A DNA stretch of 64,000 nucleotides from Morinoia aosen (Eukaryota > Arthropoda > Malacostraca > Amphipoda > Talitridae), in contig CM059575.1 of assembly GCA_030386875.1 (NCBI GenBank), forward strand, positions 52,668,859 to 52,732,858, written 5' to 3'. The position numbers and the translations under genes are program-made. Positions 12,556 through 24,900 of the stretch are shown piece after piece. Every line of letters begins with the position of its first letter. Position 1 is the first letter of the stretch. Below the pieces are notes generated by a model. The model saw nothing but the letters and a program-made list of their open reading frames with translations, ran no database searches and had not been told where the DNA came from.

Positions 12556-14270
12556 ATGTGAGGCAAGTGGTGGGTGTGTGAGGCAAGTGGTGGGTGTGGG
12601 AGGCAAGTGGTGTGGGTGTGTGAGGCAAGTGGTGGGTGTGTGAGGCAAGTGGTGGGTGTGTGAGGCAAGTGGTGGGTGTGTGAGGCAAGTGGTGGGCGTG
12701 TGAGGCAAGTGGTGGGTGTGTGTGAGGCAAGTGGTGGGTGTGTGAGGCAAGTGGTGGGTGTGTGTGAGGCAAGTGGTGGGTGTGTGTGAGGCAAGTGGTG
12801 GGTGTGTGTGAGGCAAGTGGTGGGTGTGTGTGAGGCAAGTGGTGGGTGTGTGTGAGGCAAGTGATGGGTGTGTGTGAGGCAAGTGGTGGGTGTGTGTGAG
12901 GCAAGTGGTGGGTGTGTGTGAGGCAAGTGGTGGGTGTGTGTGAGGCAAGTGGTGGGTGTGTGAGGCAAGTGGTGGGTGTGTGTGAGGCAAGTGGTGGGTG
13001 TGTGTGAGGCAAGTGGTGGGTGTGTGTGAGGCAAGTGGTGGGTGTGTATGGCAAGTGGTGGGTGTGTGAGGCAAGTGGTGGGCGTGTGTGAGGCAAGTGG
13101 TGGGCGTGTGTGAGGCTAGTGGTGGGTGTGTGTGAGGCTAGTGGTTGGCGTGTGTGAGGCAAGTGGTGGGTGGGTTTGTGTGAGGCAAGTGGTGGGTGGG
13201 TTTGTGTGAGGCAAGTGGTGGGTGGGGTGTGTGTGAGGCAAATGGTGGGTGGGTGTGTGTGAGGCAAGTGGTGGGTGGGTGGGTGTGGGTGAGGAAAGTG
13301 GTGGGTGGGTGGGTGTGGGTGAGGCAAGTGGTGGGTGGGTGGGTGTGGGTGAGGCAAGTGGTGGGTGGGTGTGTGTGAGGCAAGTGGTGGGTGGGTGTGT
13401 GTGTGAGGCAAGTGGTGGGTAAGTGTGTGTGTGAGGCAAGGGGTGGGTGGGTGTGTGTGAGGCAAGTTGTGTGTGAGGCAAGTGGTGGGTGGGTGTGTGT
13501 GAGGCAAGTGGTGGGTGGGTGTGTGTGAGGCAAGTGGTGGGTGTGTGTGAGGCAAGTGGGGGGTGGGTGTTTGTGTGAGGCAAGTGGTGGGTGGGTGTGT
13601 GTGTGAGGCAAGTGGTGGGCGGGTGTGTGTGTAAGGCAAGTGGTGGTTGGGTGGGTGTGTGTGTGTGTGAGGCAAGTGGTGGGTGGGTGGGTGTGTGTGT
13701 GTGTGAGGCAAAGGGTGGGTGGGGTGTGTGTGTGAGGCAAGTGGTGGGTGGGTGTATGTGTGAGGCAAGTGGTGGGTGGGTGTGTGCGTGAGGCAAGTGG
13801 TGGGTGGGTGTGTGTGTGAGGCAAGTGGTGGGTGGGTGTGTGTGTGTGAGGCAAGTGGTGGGTGGGTGTGTGTGTGTGTGAGGCAAGTGGTGGGTGGGTG
13901 TGTGTGTGAGGCAAGTGGTGGGTGGGTGTGTGTGTGAGGCAAGTGGTGGGTGGGTGTGTGTGTGAGGCAAGTGGGGGGTGGGTGTGTGTGAGGCAAGTGG
14001 TGGGTGGGTGTGTGTGAGGCAAGTGGTGGGTGGGTGTGTGTGTAAGGCAAGTGGTGGGTGGGTGTGTGTGTGAGGCAAGTTGGTGGGTGGGTATGTGTGA
14101 GGCAAGTTGGTGGGTGGGTATGTGTGAGGCAAGTGGTGGATGGGTGTGTGTGTGAGGCAAGTGGTGGGTGGGTGTGTGTGTGAGGCAAGTGGTGGGTGGG
14201 TGTGTGTGTGAGGCAAGTGGTGGGTGGGTGTGTGTGTGAGGTAAGTTGGTGGGTGGGTATGTGTGAGGCA
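12556..14270. repeat. Minisatellite E, GT-rich 20-30 bp units
   Basis: Tandem units built on GGCAAGTGGTGGGTGTGTGA. The left part (to about 13160) uses 20-22 bp units. The right part uses longer units in which GGGT and GT runs have expanded (GGTGGGTGGGTGTGTGTGTG), giving 24-30 bp. On the minus strand the units are stop-free and give long Thr/His/Pro-rich frames (up to 578 codons) in several overlapping phases. These are by-products of the repeat, not genes. Confidence 0.96.
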
Positions 14271-15289
14271 TATTAATTTATGTAAGAATGGTTTGAAGAA
14301 AAAAATTAATATGCTTTGATGCCAGTTTAATTGGAACATTTCTTCCAATAAATCTATTATTTTGCATGAGATACCACCTGATTTATACGGATAGCACCTA
14401 TGATTAGATAGCACCTGATTTAAAGGAGCTTATTTATTAGTATTCATGATGATGGGGAAAAATGATTTATTTGGTACAAGCACATAATGCATTTGTGCAA
14501 TTGTTCTGTCAGAGCCATTTACAAGGGATTTTCATTCTTATTTAATATTCAGACAAGAAATTCTGCAAATATTCATTATTTTTCTTTATTAAAATGCAAA
14601 CAGATCTATATTCAACCATAAGTACAATTTCAATGATTTATCCTGTATTTTCATAATAATTTCAAAACTTTGTACGTGAATTCTTCTTAATATTTAATTT
14701 CAGCATAAAAATGTTTTATAAAATAAGGCTAAACGTTTATTAGTTTACCCGTATTGCTGTCACATTCACATACTATATTAGATATTATCATGCAGTAGTT
14801 TGAGAGGTTTATTATATTTTCGAATATTTGCATACGGTTGCCATTTTAACGCGGGCATTCTATCATACAGCTTTTAAAAAATATGCGTAAGATTCCCATT
14901 GCTATTTTTACATCCTAATCATGGTGATGCTAGGAAATGAACAAATATAGTCCAATAAAAAAATCAATTTAAGAGCTGCACCCATGCTGGTACATGCAGA
15001 GCTGTATAGAACGAACAAAAAATATTACCTACACTTGAAGTTATTATCAATTAGATTATTAGATTGGTAGTAGTTGTTAGATTTGATGGGACCAAATTTC
15101 ACAAATGCTAAAAAAGGAAGGAGGAATGTGTAAATTAATTAGTAAACGAAATTTGGATATTTAGCCCTAACTCCCTGCAAATCCGATTGTAACTCCCATT
15201 TTCTGGATGTTCAGCCAGCCAATCTTTTACCCACTATCTATTTGTGGTGTTTTTTCTTTTTGACCGTAAAGCTAATGAGTAAGCTTACT
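14271..15289. other. AT-rich intergenic DNA upstream of RALGAPB
   Basis: About 1 kb of AT-rich sequence with no convincing coding frame or mobile element. It separates minisatellite E from the more GC-rich segment that probably carries the RALGAPB promoter. Confidence 0.6.
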
Positions 15290-15916
15290 CTAACTACGAC
15301 GAACCTCTCCCGACAACGCATAGTGAAGCACTGCTAAGCTTGCCAGCGACGCGTCACTCCAGTCAAGAGAATGTACGTGTGAAAGCAAGTGTTTCGACCA
15401 CGGTCCGTGAGTGTGAGTGTGACTGACTGAAAAACTGATCATGTGAAAGCCCCTTAAGTGTAGAGGAGCTGATCCGTGAAAAGGAAATTAATTTTAATTA
15501 TGTGAAGGTTTCAATGAACTTCAATAAGAATGAGTGGGAAAGTGAACTCTGTAAATCTTTTATTTTGACAGAACATTACACACATGGAAATTGTTGTTGT
15601 TCAATTACTGAAAAATGGAGTTCCTTATAAAAGAAATTTGTGAAAGAAATGTGAATTAAAAAAAAATTTCAAATAATTCATTGTTGAGCACGGTGAATCT
15701 ATGTTTTAAAAATTCTAGTTGCTGGTTTTTAGTTATTTGGAGGTTTAGGCTCTGTTAATTCAATTTTCCACTTGTAGATAAGCAAGAGTTTCATAATTTC
15801 AATTTAACATTTTATTACCAGTATATGGTATTTGAGCTGATACCAGTTTATGATATTGTGCAGGGCTTAATGTAGCTTTACTTGAACTTTCATGAAGTGC
15901 GCTCCATGTGAAGATC
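15290..15916 (+). promoter_or_regulatory. RALGAPB: Probable promoter and 5' leader region of RALGAPB
   Basis: The segment 15290-15440 is locally richer in GC and CpG than its surroundings (for example GACGCGTC near 15350), as expected of a broad insect promoter or first non-coding exon. Just before the start codon, a TTGTGCAG acceptor ends at 15863, so 15864-15916 is probably the end of the 5' UTR spliced to an upstream non-coding exon. No TATA box or initiator is convincing. Exact start and donor are inference. Confidence 0.35.
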
Positions 15917-15994
15917 ATGTACAGCGAGTGGTCATCGGACATCATGCCTCAGCAGGGGTGGCTGGGAGATGAGGCTGCCATAAGTGCTTTCAAG
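15917..15994 (+). CDS. RALGAPB: RALGAPB exon 1 (coding)
   Basis: Encodes 26 residues from MYSEW to SAFK. The MYSEW start is the usual N-terminus of the family, which fixes this ATG. It ends in phase 0 at the donor CAAG|GTGAGG. Confidence 0.88.
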
Positions 15995-18900
15995 GTGAGG
16001 TCTGGCACTCTTTGATCTACATTCTTCCTGTCCTAGTTGGGGAAACATGTTTGTTGGTCTACTTTTGAGAAGTAATGAAAAGGCACAGAGGTAATTTTTT
16101 GGCAATCTTGGGAAGCAGTATTGGAAAGTATGTCAAATTTTATGTAATGTAAGAACCTTGTTTATATAGTTACATTGGTGATGATGAATATTGCTTGGTT
16201 TGGAAAAATATCCTTGTTGGAATTTTCTATCTCTTTATCTTTCATCAAAAATATTTTTGAATTTATTTCTCTAAAATTGAGCCTACTCTGAGAGGTTGAA
16301 CAGAAACTAAAAATAGTGCAAATAGTTTAGCTGCTTATTCATGACAGGAGTCATGGAAGTCTAATTTCATTTATGACCACACACCTCATCTCAATTCAAG
16401 TGTAGCAATGATGTAGGTTTAGCAACTAGTGTCAAAATGTAATGAAAACATGCTCAAGTACTCAGGTATCAAGCCATGTGTTTTAATGTACTCAAAAATC
16501 AATTTCCCTGTGCATGATTTTTTATTTTTGTTTTATCTTATGTTGGGAAAAATTTTAAGCCATGACTCAAGTTTGCACTGAATGTATGTGAAATTTTGAT
16601 TTTCGTTTTTGATCATGAATTTTTATAATTATTATCTACTTCAATGTAGTCATTAGATAAATATGTACTTAGATATAAGATTAGATGTGTGTTGTGACTG
16701 TTTGCTTCCACAGACTGCTTTGCCATGGAAGGTGAGCCGAGATTTTGTGGCTGGCACTGCGAAGCACCTGGCAGGGGGCTTGACAGGGCTCAGCAAGCCT
16801 GGGTCAGGCACCTCAATGCCACAGCCCAGTGCCATTACGCAGGACAAACAGCTCAGCATCATCATGCCGGTGAGCTGGTTAGCTCAGCCCCAATTTATGG
16901 TAGCTGAGCAGACTTGCAACTTTGCACAACAATGGTGGATGACTTGACTTAGTGCCAGTCTAGTGTAGCACACAAAAACCTCTGTATGCAATTTTGCATC
17001 ATTATGATTGAAAGTGTAGGAGAATAGCTATTTGGGCTTATGATATTGATGAGCTAGCTGGATGAGTACCATTCCAATATAGCTAACAAGGATCTCTCAC
17101 CTTGTTACCTTTGCTTTGCAGAACGGCTGAAAATCATGAGTGTGTTCGTATGGTATAAGTTCTTTATTTTTGTGAAAAGTTTCACAAGGTGATGGCAAGT
17201 TTTTCTTCAAAGCATTTAGGGAAAAAATCTAAGGGAAGTAACATTCCTAGGACAAAAATGGGAGGTCTCAAGCTGAGAGTTAGGGAGCCTTTTTTTTAAA
17301 TGGGATATGTGTTTTGTTTGGTTAAGGACCTTTTCAATTCATTACTGTCCTGTTTTTCAGTACCTCTGACTTTCCTCTTTAACTTTTATCTTATTTCAGA
17401 AACTTCCTCCCCAACTCTCTGCTTATATGCATTGGGGATCGTTTTGGAACACACTGAATGCGTAGATTCATTGTACTCTTAACTCATGGTAAGTGGTGTG
17501 GTGCCTTCATCATTACTCTCTTAGAAACACTCTTGTTGCAGTTAGGGAGGCTGTAGCAAATATTGAATATAATCTAATCATCTTGTGCCTTCACACTACA
17601 GGCTTTGGGCTATGGCTTGAGCTTCCCTCTGACGGAGCTGGATGTGCTGCGTGACTGCGTGTCTGTGTATTGTGATTGGCTCACAGCCTTTCTCCCCAAC
17701 CCCAAAGCTTGTGTGCCTCAGCCAATCAGAGAGGACCCAAATCATTATGCTTCAATTATCATCAGTCACTTCTACTATGTCTTCGTACCCAGAGGAGGAG
17801 AAGGTATGCGTTGGTTCATGTGTACAACTTTCACTTGCCAATACAAAGGGAATATTGAGGTCAAAAAGGAACATAAACATATTAGCAGCAGCAGAATGTG
17901 AAGGGTAGTACAGCAGCTGTAATGATGGCCAAAGGAGGTCGCGCTATTGGTACGTGGCAAGTTCATTAGAAGGTTACAGCAAGTGGTGTAGGGGATGTGT
18001 AAGTAAAAGGAAATTAAATTTAGATAATTGTTTGTGTTGGAGCTTCAAAAATGTGACTTTTGGAGGGGGTTTTAAAATGACCATTTGTAGAACAGTGAAT
18101 TCAATTTTTTTGTTCTCTGTAGCCCTAGAATGTATTAGGCAATATGAACATATATGTATGTTTTGTGTGTTTAGATTAATCAATAAAGTTGTGGAAAAAT
18201 GAACCTACTTCAAAAGAGTATCATCTCTCAGAGCTTTTTGCCTTGCGTCTGTTACTGAAAATTGTTAATTTTGATGTAGAATTTGTAGAAGCCACCTTAA
18301 TATCTGAAGGCAATCGTATTGAATAATAAATCTTTTATTCTAATGGTCTGCTAAATTATCGAGAAAAATTTCAAAGCATATGCTATTTTCCCGTGAGTCA
18401 TTAGGATCTAACCATAGCAAGGAAAATAGTATGGTTTTATCTGAAAGACTAGGTGTAGGGTTCTATTTCCCAAAAAAGGTTACTGAGCCTAATTTTAATT
18501 AAAGCAGATGATACAATTGTACAATAGAGGCAGAATAAACTTGAAATGGCTTTGTTGAAGTATGCGAGTGCATATGTTGTGCAGGATCGGAAGTGAACAA
18601 GCAAGCTGTGCTGTGCCACCGCGTGCTGCGTGTGCTGCAGAGCATCGCGCAGAGCAGCACGAGCATGTCGGAGGAGACATGGCACACGCTGCTGCTCTTC
18701 CTCCTGCACATCAACTCGGCACTGCTCGCTCCGCCCTCCACCAAAGGTGCGCCAGTGATTCTCGGTGTTTTGGTTCGTTCGCTCATCAAAGTTTTAGGGT
18801 ACCCCTGTTGGCAGATCGATGCGTTCAAATCTTTGTTATTCTGTATGAACTCTATTTTGTTTGGGGAAATAGGTTCTCTTTCCATGTAATTCTGAGTTCT

Positions 18901-21900
18901 TATTCAAGATGACCAGCATTAATTGCTATCAAGCTGGGTAATACATTTTAAAGTTGCTTTTGTTTTTCTTTTCAAATCTTGTTGTGAAGTTGACTTTGTG
19001 TGTGAACGATCAAAAACTTCTATTAGTCATACCTGAATTTTCATGGTTCTTTCTAGCTGATAAAATGAACTACTTGTGTTTATCAAGTTGATATTAGTGT
19101 TCTTTTCTCAAGTTCTTTATTGTGCTTGGAATTCCTTTCAGTGAAACAGTTAAATTTCCTTTATATCTTTTTGGATTACCGAGTGGTTTGTTTTCTCCTA
19201 TTAAAATTTCATAAATTGTTGAACTTCCTATGCACAAAATTTAAACTACATAATGTCAAAAAATTTTCCTGTCCCTGTGTTACTAAAGGAATGCATCGTC
19301 TGTTTTCACATGGAAGCGAGATTCACCAGAAAGTTTTGGTAGTAAATACGATATTTATTTTTTGTTTTTTGATTGTCAGTTTTAGGTGAGACTGTGAAAG
19401 TTCAACATCAATATTGAAAAAAAAATTCAAAGTTACAATCCCAAGCATCTTCCCCTCAGAGGGATACAACTAGTATATCTATGGGAATTAGCGCTCCCAG
19501 GGGAACCATGTGAGGGCCTGAGCTAAAGGCTAGGTAGGCTTCCTTTTTGTTGTAATAAAATAGGTTTTTGTTTTGTTACGGACCATCTTTTTTCGGTTCA
19601 CTGCTGTCCTGTTTTTCAGCACCTACTACTTTCTTCTTCAACTTTCTTCTTCTTTCCTAACTTACTGTTTCTGATTCCGCGTTCTCTCAACTCCATACTA
19701 AATGGTACCTTCCTCTTTCCTCTCTTAGAACATCTTTGTTGTGGTTGAGGGAGGCTAAAACTTTCTTATATAATAATAATAATAATAATAATCCCAAGCA
19801 TCTCTGAGCTCAGAAGTTTTGCTGGACACACTCGTGGCACCAAAAGTATGTAGGACCTGCAATGTCTGTGCGTGTGGACTGTAGGTAATTTCTTTGTAGT
19901 GAGCTTGTAATTAGGTAGATAATATTGCCATTGAGTGTACTTCACTTTCATGCCACTTTAATACTCCAGAATTTTTATCCACATGCCCATCTCAACATAG
20001 CAATCAAACTTACGCACATTCATTGGATTGTCAGGATGTAATTTGTCTACAAAGAAGTCAGGCACTTTCAGGCATCTAAAGAGTTGGTTTGCATGTTATC
20101 TTGAACATTTGCTTACAGTCTTGCATGAAGTTTTTGTCTTACATCAGTTCTTATGAGTCTTGATGAAGGCAGATGTCCTCTTGCAGGATTCTTAATATTG
20201 TATCACAATTTGAAGCAATACAGACATATATTAATGTACCAGGCAGATGTGTTGCATAGCATGCATTATTGTTGTGCACTCTTCTGAACTTAAGTGTCTG
20301 AGCTGCTCATCAGAAGTGCATGGTGGCAGAGTTGGTGCTGCATTCCTCTCATGTCTTGCATTGAATGATCTTCAGTTGCTCTTATGATGGACTGCAGGCT
20401 GGCTCTAGTTCTATTGTCTGGTGCTCACCTTGGTCTCCTTATTTAATCGCTTTGCTTTGAAAAAAGTTTAAACTGTTCTTTCAATTTTCAGTCTATGGAA
20501 GATATGAGATCAAATTTTTAGTGAAAAAGTTGAAAGTTTTTTAGTTTTTGATATAATTCTTCATTGCATGACATAGAATTGGGGTTTCATATTTGTTGAA
20601 ACAGAATTTCGGTTTAGAATTATTCAACTGATCTTGTACCTTAGGCCAGCTTCTAAAATGCCAGGTTTGCTACTTTGATGCAAAAATTTACTGCCTAGTA
20701 CTTCCTTTCCTTCATTAAAATAGGAATTAGAATATTATGGTCTTGTGGCTTATTTCATCTTTATATTTCTAAGCATTGAGAAAACAAAACATGGAAGGGT
20801 ATGTGTGTTTCACTGTCATACTCAATCTTATATAGTTTAATTTTGTTTTACATTGAGTTATGTTCGTTTTTTTGTCATAATTTTCTTCTGAATTTTAATT
20901 AAAGTTTAATTTATTGAAGGCAGCATGTTTTACCTGGCTGTCATTTCAAAATTTTTAGAACAGGCCAGAATATTTCTAAAAGTCTCTGCCTCGAGTCAAA
21001 ATGTTATTGCTTCAAAACCCTGTTGGTCAATGTTAGCAAGGCAACAGGCATTCCTGAGTGTTTTCCTGCTAAAATGGATGAGAGGAACTGGCTGAACTGA
21101 TAACGGTGTGGTGGGAGCAGCAGTAGGGGCTGGTGTGACAATAACAGTGTGGTGAGAGCAGCAGGAGGGGCTGGTGTGACAATAATGGTGTGGTGAGAGC
21201 AGCAGGAGGGGGCTGGTGTGACAATAATGGTGTGGTGAGAGCTGCAGGAGGGGGTTGGTGTGACAATAACAGTGTGGTGAGAGCAGCAGGAGGGGGCTGG
21301 TGTGACAATAACGGTGTGGTGAGAGCAGCAGGAGGGGCTGGTGTGACAATAACGGTGTGGTGAGAGCAGCAGGAGGGGGCTGGTGCGACACAGGAACAAG
21401 AACGACGTCGCTGCGCCTTTCCCCCGCCACAGCAGCACTTGGCACCAACACGCCCCCGTTCTCTCGCTCTAGTTTGATCCGCACAAGTAGCCTCAACCCT
21501 CAGCTGCTGCGGGCTCGTGCTGTCGAGGGTACCGCATCCGCCTCTCTATTCATTACTTTAAACTTCCTCTTATGCTTAGCTCATTTTCTTGCGCTTTTAT
21601 TAATTACAGTTCACCACGCGCTGAGGCCTTCATGAAGTAATTTTGCTATTATGTCTTATGAGCGGCTCCTCAATGTTTTTCACTGACAGCTAAATGTTGT
21701 GTTGATTTTTATATAGATTTGATACTCATTGGAGCAGCTAAGTATTGATGACTAAATTTTTCAGCCTTAAAATGAAGAACACTGCTTTCATTTCTACTAT
21801 TGATAGGAGAAGCTCTTCACCTGATGGGAGTTGGTTCAGAGATCCAACTACGTCATTCACCCCTCAGGAGGCGTTGAATGGGTTTAGGTTAGTTGGGTTG

Positions 21901-24900
21901 GTCCCTCCTATGCTAAGGTGACTGGCGCTCCCACAGGGGACACTGTAATGTTACCTCACCCTTAGATAGGCTTTTAGGACTGCTATTTTTTGTTTCCATT
22001 TGACTTTTTCTCTTTTCAAACATTCTCCCCTATCTCTTCTTCTTCTTCATTACTTCCTCTTCTTTCCTAATTTTGTGTTTCTATGCACAGGCTATCCTTT
22101 TTTGGGAACACATCTTGTGCATAGATATGCATCTTGTCTGTCATGCTTGCTAAATGGTCCCTTCCCTTCGCTCTCTTGAGACCGCTTTTGTTATGGCTAA
22201 GGAATGAAACTAACTAATATAATAACTGTTCCATTCAAATACTAAGCAAATACTTGCAAGTCTAATATTTTTTTAAACATCTGCTGTAATACCTGAGCAC
22301 ATTCCTCTACATCAAAGGGTTGGCATTCTTACTAAACGTTCGTAACTAAAAAAAAGATCAGTTTTTGTAGTTTAATGGCCTTAGAAGTGTTGTTCAAACC
22401 ATGTTCCATAAGATGCAGACCTAATTTACCTCTATTTTTGGTGACAGACAATCGCTAAACTAGCTCCTTGGAGAGCATCCTACTATCACATGAGCTGATC
22501 GCCTCTTGGATAGTGACGTCCATGCTGTTTAAAAATATTAACTAAAGAAATGAAGTAGAAGACGCGTTGATAAATATTAACTAGAGAAATGAAGAAGAAG
22601 ATGCATTTAGATTCCTCTGAAGCGCATATTATTACACCTCGAGTTCAGTCTAGTACTTGTAACTTCTTGTTGGCAGAAATTTTGTCTCCAGTTCTGTAAG
22701 GGGGCATTTTTGCCCTCTCTCTTGACTTAACGAATCATGTCTATTTCTGTTGGCCTTTAGTTCTCGATATAGCTTTGTGCATTTCAGGGATGGAAAAAAC
22801 CCTGGGTTTTTTAAAAAAACCCAACCCACCTGGGTTTTTTGGGGCTTTATTGGTTTTTTTGTTATACCTGTTTTTGTTTAAAAGAGTTATTCACCCAACT
22901 CCCGTTGCCCCTATTCCAGATTTATATATATACGCTTATTGAGTAAATATTGTTATTTGATTACTTTATTTCCAACATTATATTACATTATATGAAAAAT
23001 ATATGAATTAAGTTTGCCCATCACAATTACCATTTACCAATTACCATAAGCATAGAGACATAGCTCTGCAGTCTGTAAAGATATAAGATGTCCAAAGAGA
23101 ATTGCTATGCTCATTTATTCATAGTAAGTTGTTTTAGCAGCAGCCAGGCACAAGTCATGTGAGAGGGAAGCACCATGCAGATCATAAGTAACCACCACAA
23201 GCAACTTGAAGCAAGACAGCTGCACATCACTTAACAGTCATGCTGTTAACAACTTAACATGTGTATTGTGTGAGCTGGAGTGCTTAGCAGCACAAGTCAA
23301 GTCAGTCAACCACACTGTTACATGTTACAACATGCATGTAGTGACATGCCAAATTTTTTTTTAAATTTGCCAAAAAAATCACTTTTCGCAGTACAGGATA
23401 GCAACAAACACTAAAATGATTGGAAGTAAATTCTCTAACAGATTCCATCATCAAATTTGTTCCAGTTCAGCTTGAATGCTCACCATAGGCCAGTCTTTTC
23501 TTTACTTTTTTACCCCATGATGGCTGCGGTCGTGTCTTGCCCCATCTGACTATAATTGTTAGACTTATTTCAATTTAAACAATTTAAATAATTATTTACC
23601 ATAGGTGATACAGAGGAAGAATGTTTCTTAAGTCTAATACAATGGTCAAATTTGAGTATAGCTACCTGTGGGCCCGAATAAGTTCAGCAACTTCTAGGGC
23701 ATCCTACCATTACATTATTCTAGGGTGTACAATAATGTTTATCCTAATTCACTTAGCCTAGTTTCACATTAGAATGATCAACAAGATAATGAACTCGATA
23801 TTGATGTTTCATTTTACAACATTTAAGGCAAAGCTCTCACAGGAGACTGATATTGAAGAGTGGTTGGCTGAGTACAATCCGGAGTTCATCAGTGCGCTTC
23901 ATTCCTATAAATTGAAGGACTCCAACCTCTTTCCAAAACACATGTTCAATGAGAATATCACTAAGACAATGACTCCTTGTTGATGGTGGGATATTCAAGA
24001 CATGAAACAGCAGAAAATGCAGATTCATGAAAAAACACTGGCAGAGGGTTTCTGCAAGTTTATAAGCAATCTTCATTCTTGCCCCGCAAGTTCAGGATCC
24101 ATTGAGAGAATTTTCTCAACATTTGGAATTGTGTGGAATTAATTGAGAAATAAATTAGGTTCAGAACGCGCACAGATATTGGTCTCAGTATATCGCCATC
24201 TCACAAATGATCATGATGTGGATGACAACGATGAAATGGCAGTGGATATAGAAAGAACAACACAGTAGTATTGTAGTAGCAGTCTAGTCTAGAAGACAGG
24301 GAAAATTCAGAAGTCTCTATATTAAGTAGTCAAACTGCATTTGTTTCTAAATTTTTGTTGTTTTACTTTGGAAATGGAATTTATGAAAATATATTAGTCC
24401 CTCAAGTTTTTTGTGATTAAGGTTTTTCTAATTTGATTTGTTTAGGGTTGGTGTTTTGTTTTTCAATGTTTTCTTGTCATAGTCATGCACATGACTTAGA
24501 TACTTATTTTGACAAGATAAATATTTAGCTCATTTTGATTCTATAAGCTTGAAAACAAATAAAATTTACATAACAATAATGAAACCCAAAAAACCCAACT
24601 ATTTAGTGGGTTTTTTTGGGCTTTTTTAAGTGGGTTTTTTTGGGTGGGTTTTTTATGTGCCAACCCTGGTGCATTTACGCGATGGTTAATAAGTAACTCC
24701 ACGTTTTTGATAATTTATCACAGGAAAACTTTGAAACCTAACGAGCCAAGGATAATTTAAAACGGTCCTGGTGAGTTTGAAATTTTTCTATGTCAAGTAT
24801 ATAGTGTTTTGTCGTTGAAATGACTACCATTATTTTTAAAACAAACGCATACTCTTTGTGGCGCTTTACATAACTTCACTCAAGACCTCTGGAATTAGAC

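Noticed and set aside
12322..14414. Overlapping minus-strand frames of 160-578 codons with Thr/His/Pro repeats
   Set aside because: They are stop-free by-products of GT-rich minisatellite E. Several phases are open over the same bases, as expected from a repeat and not from a gene.
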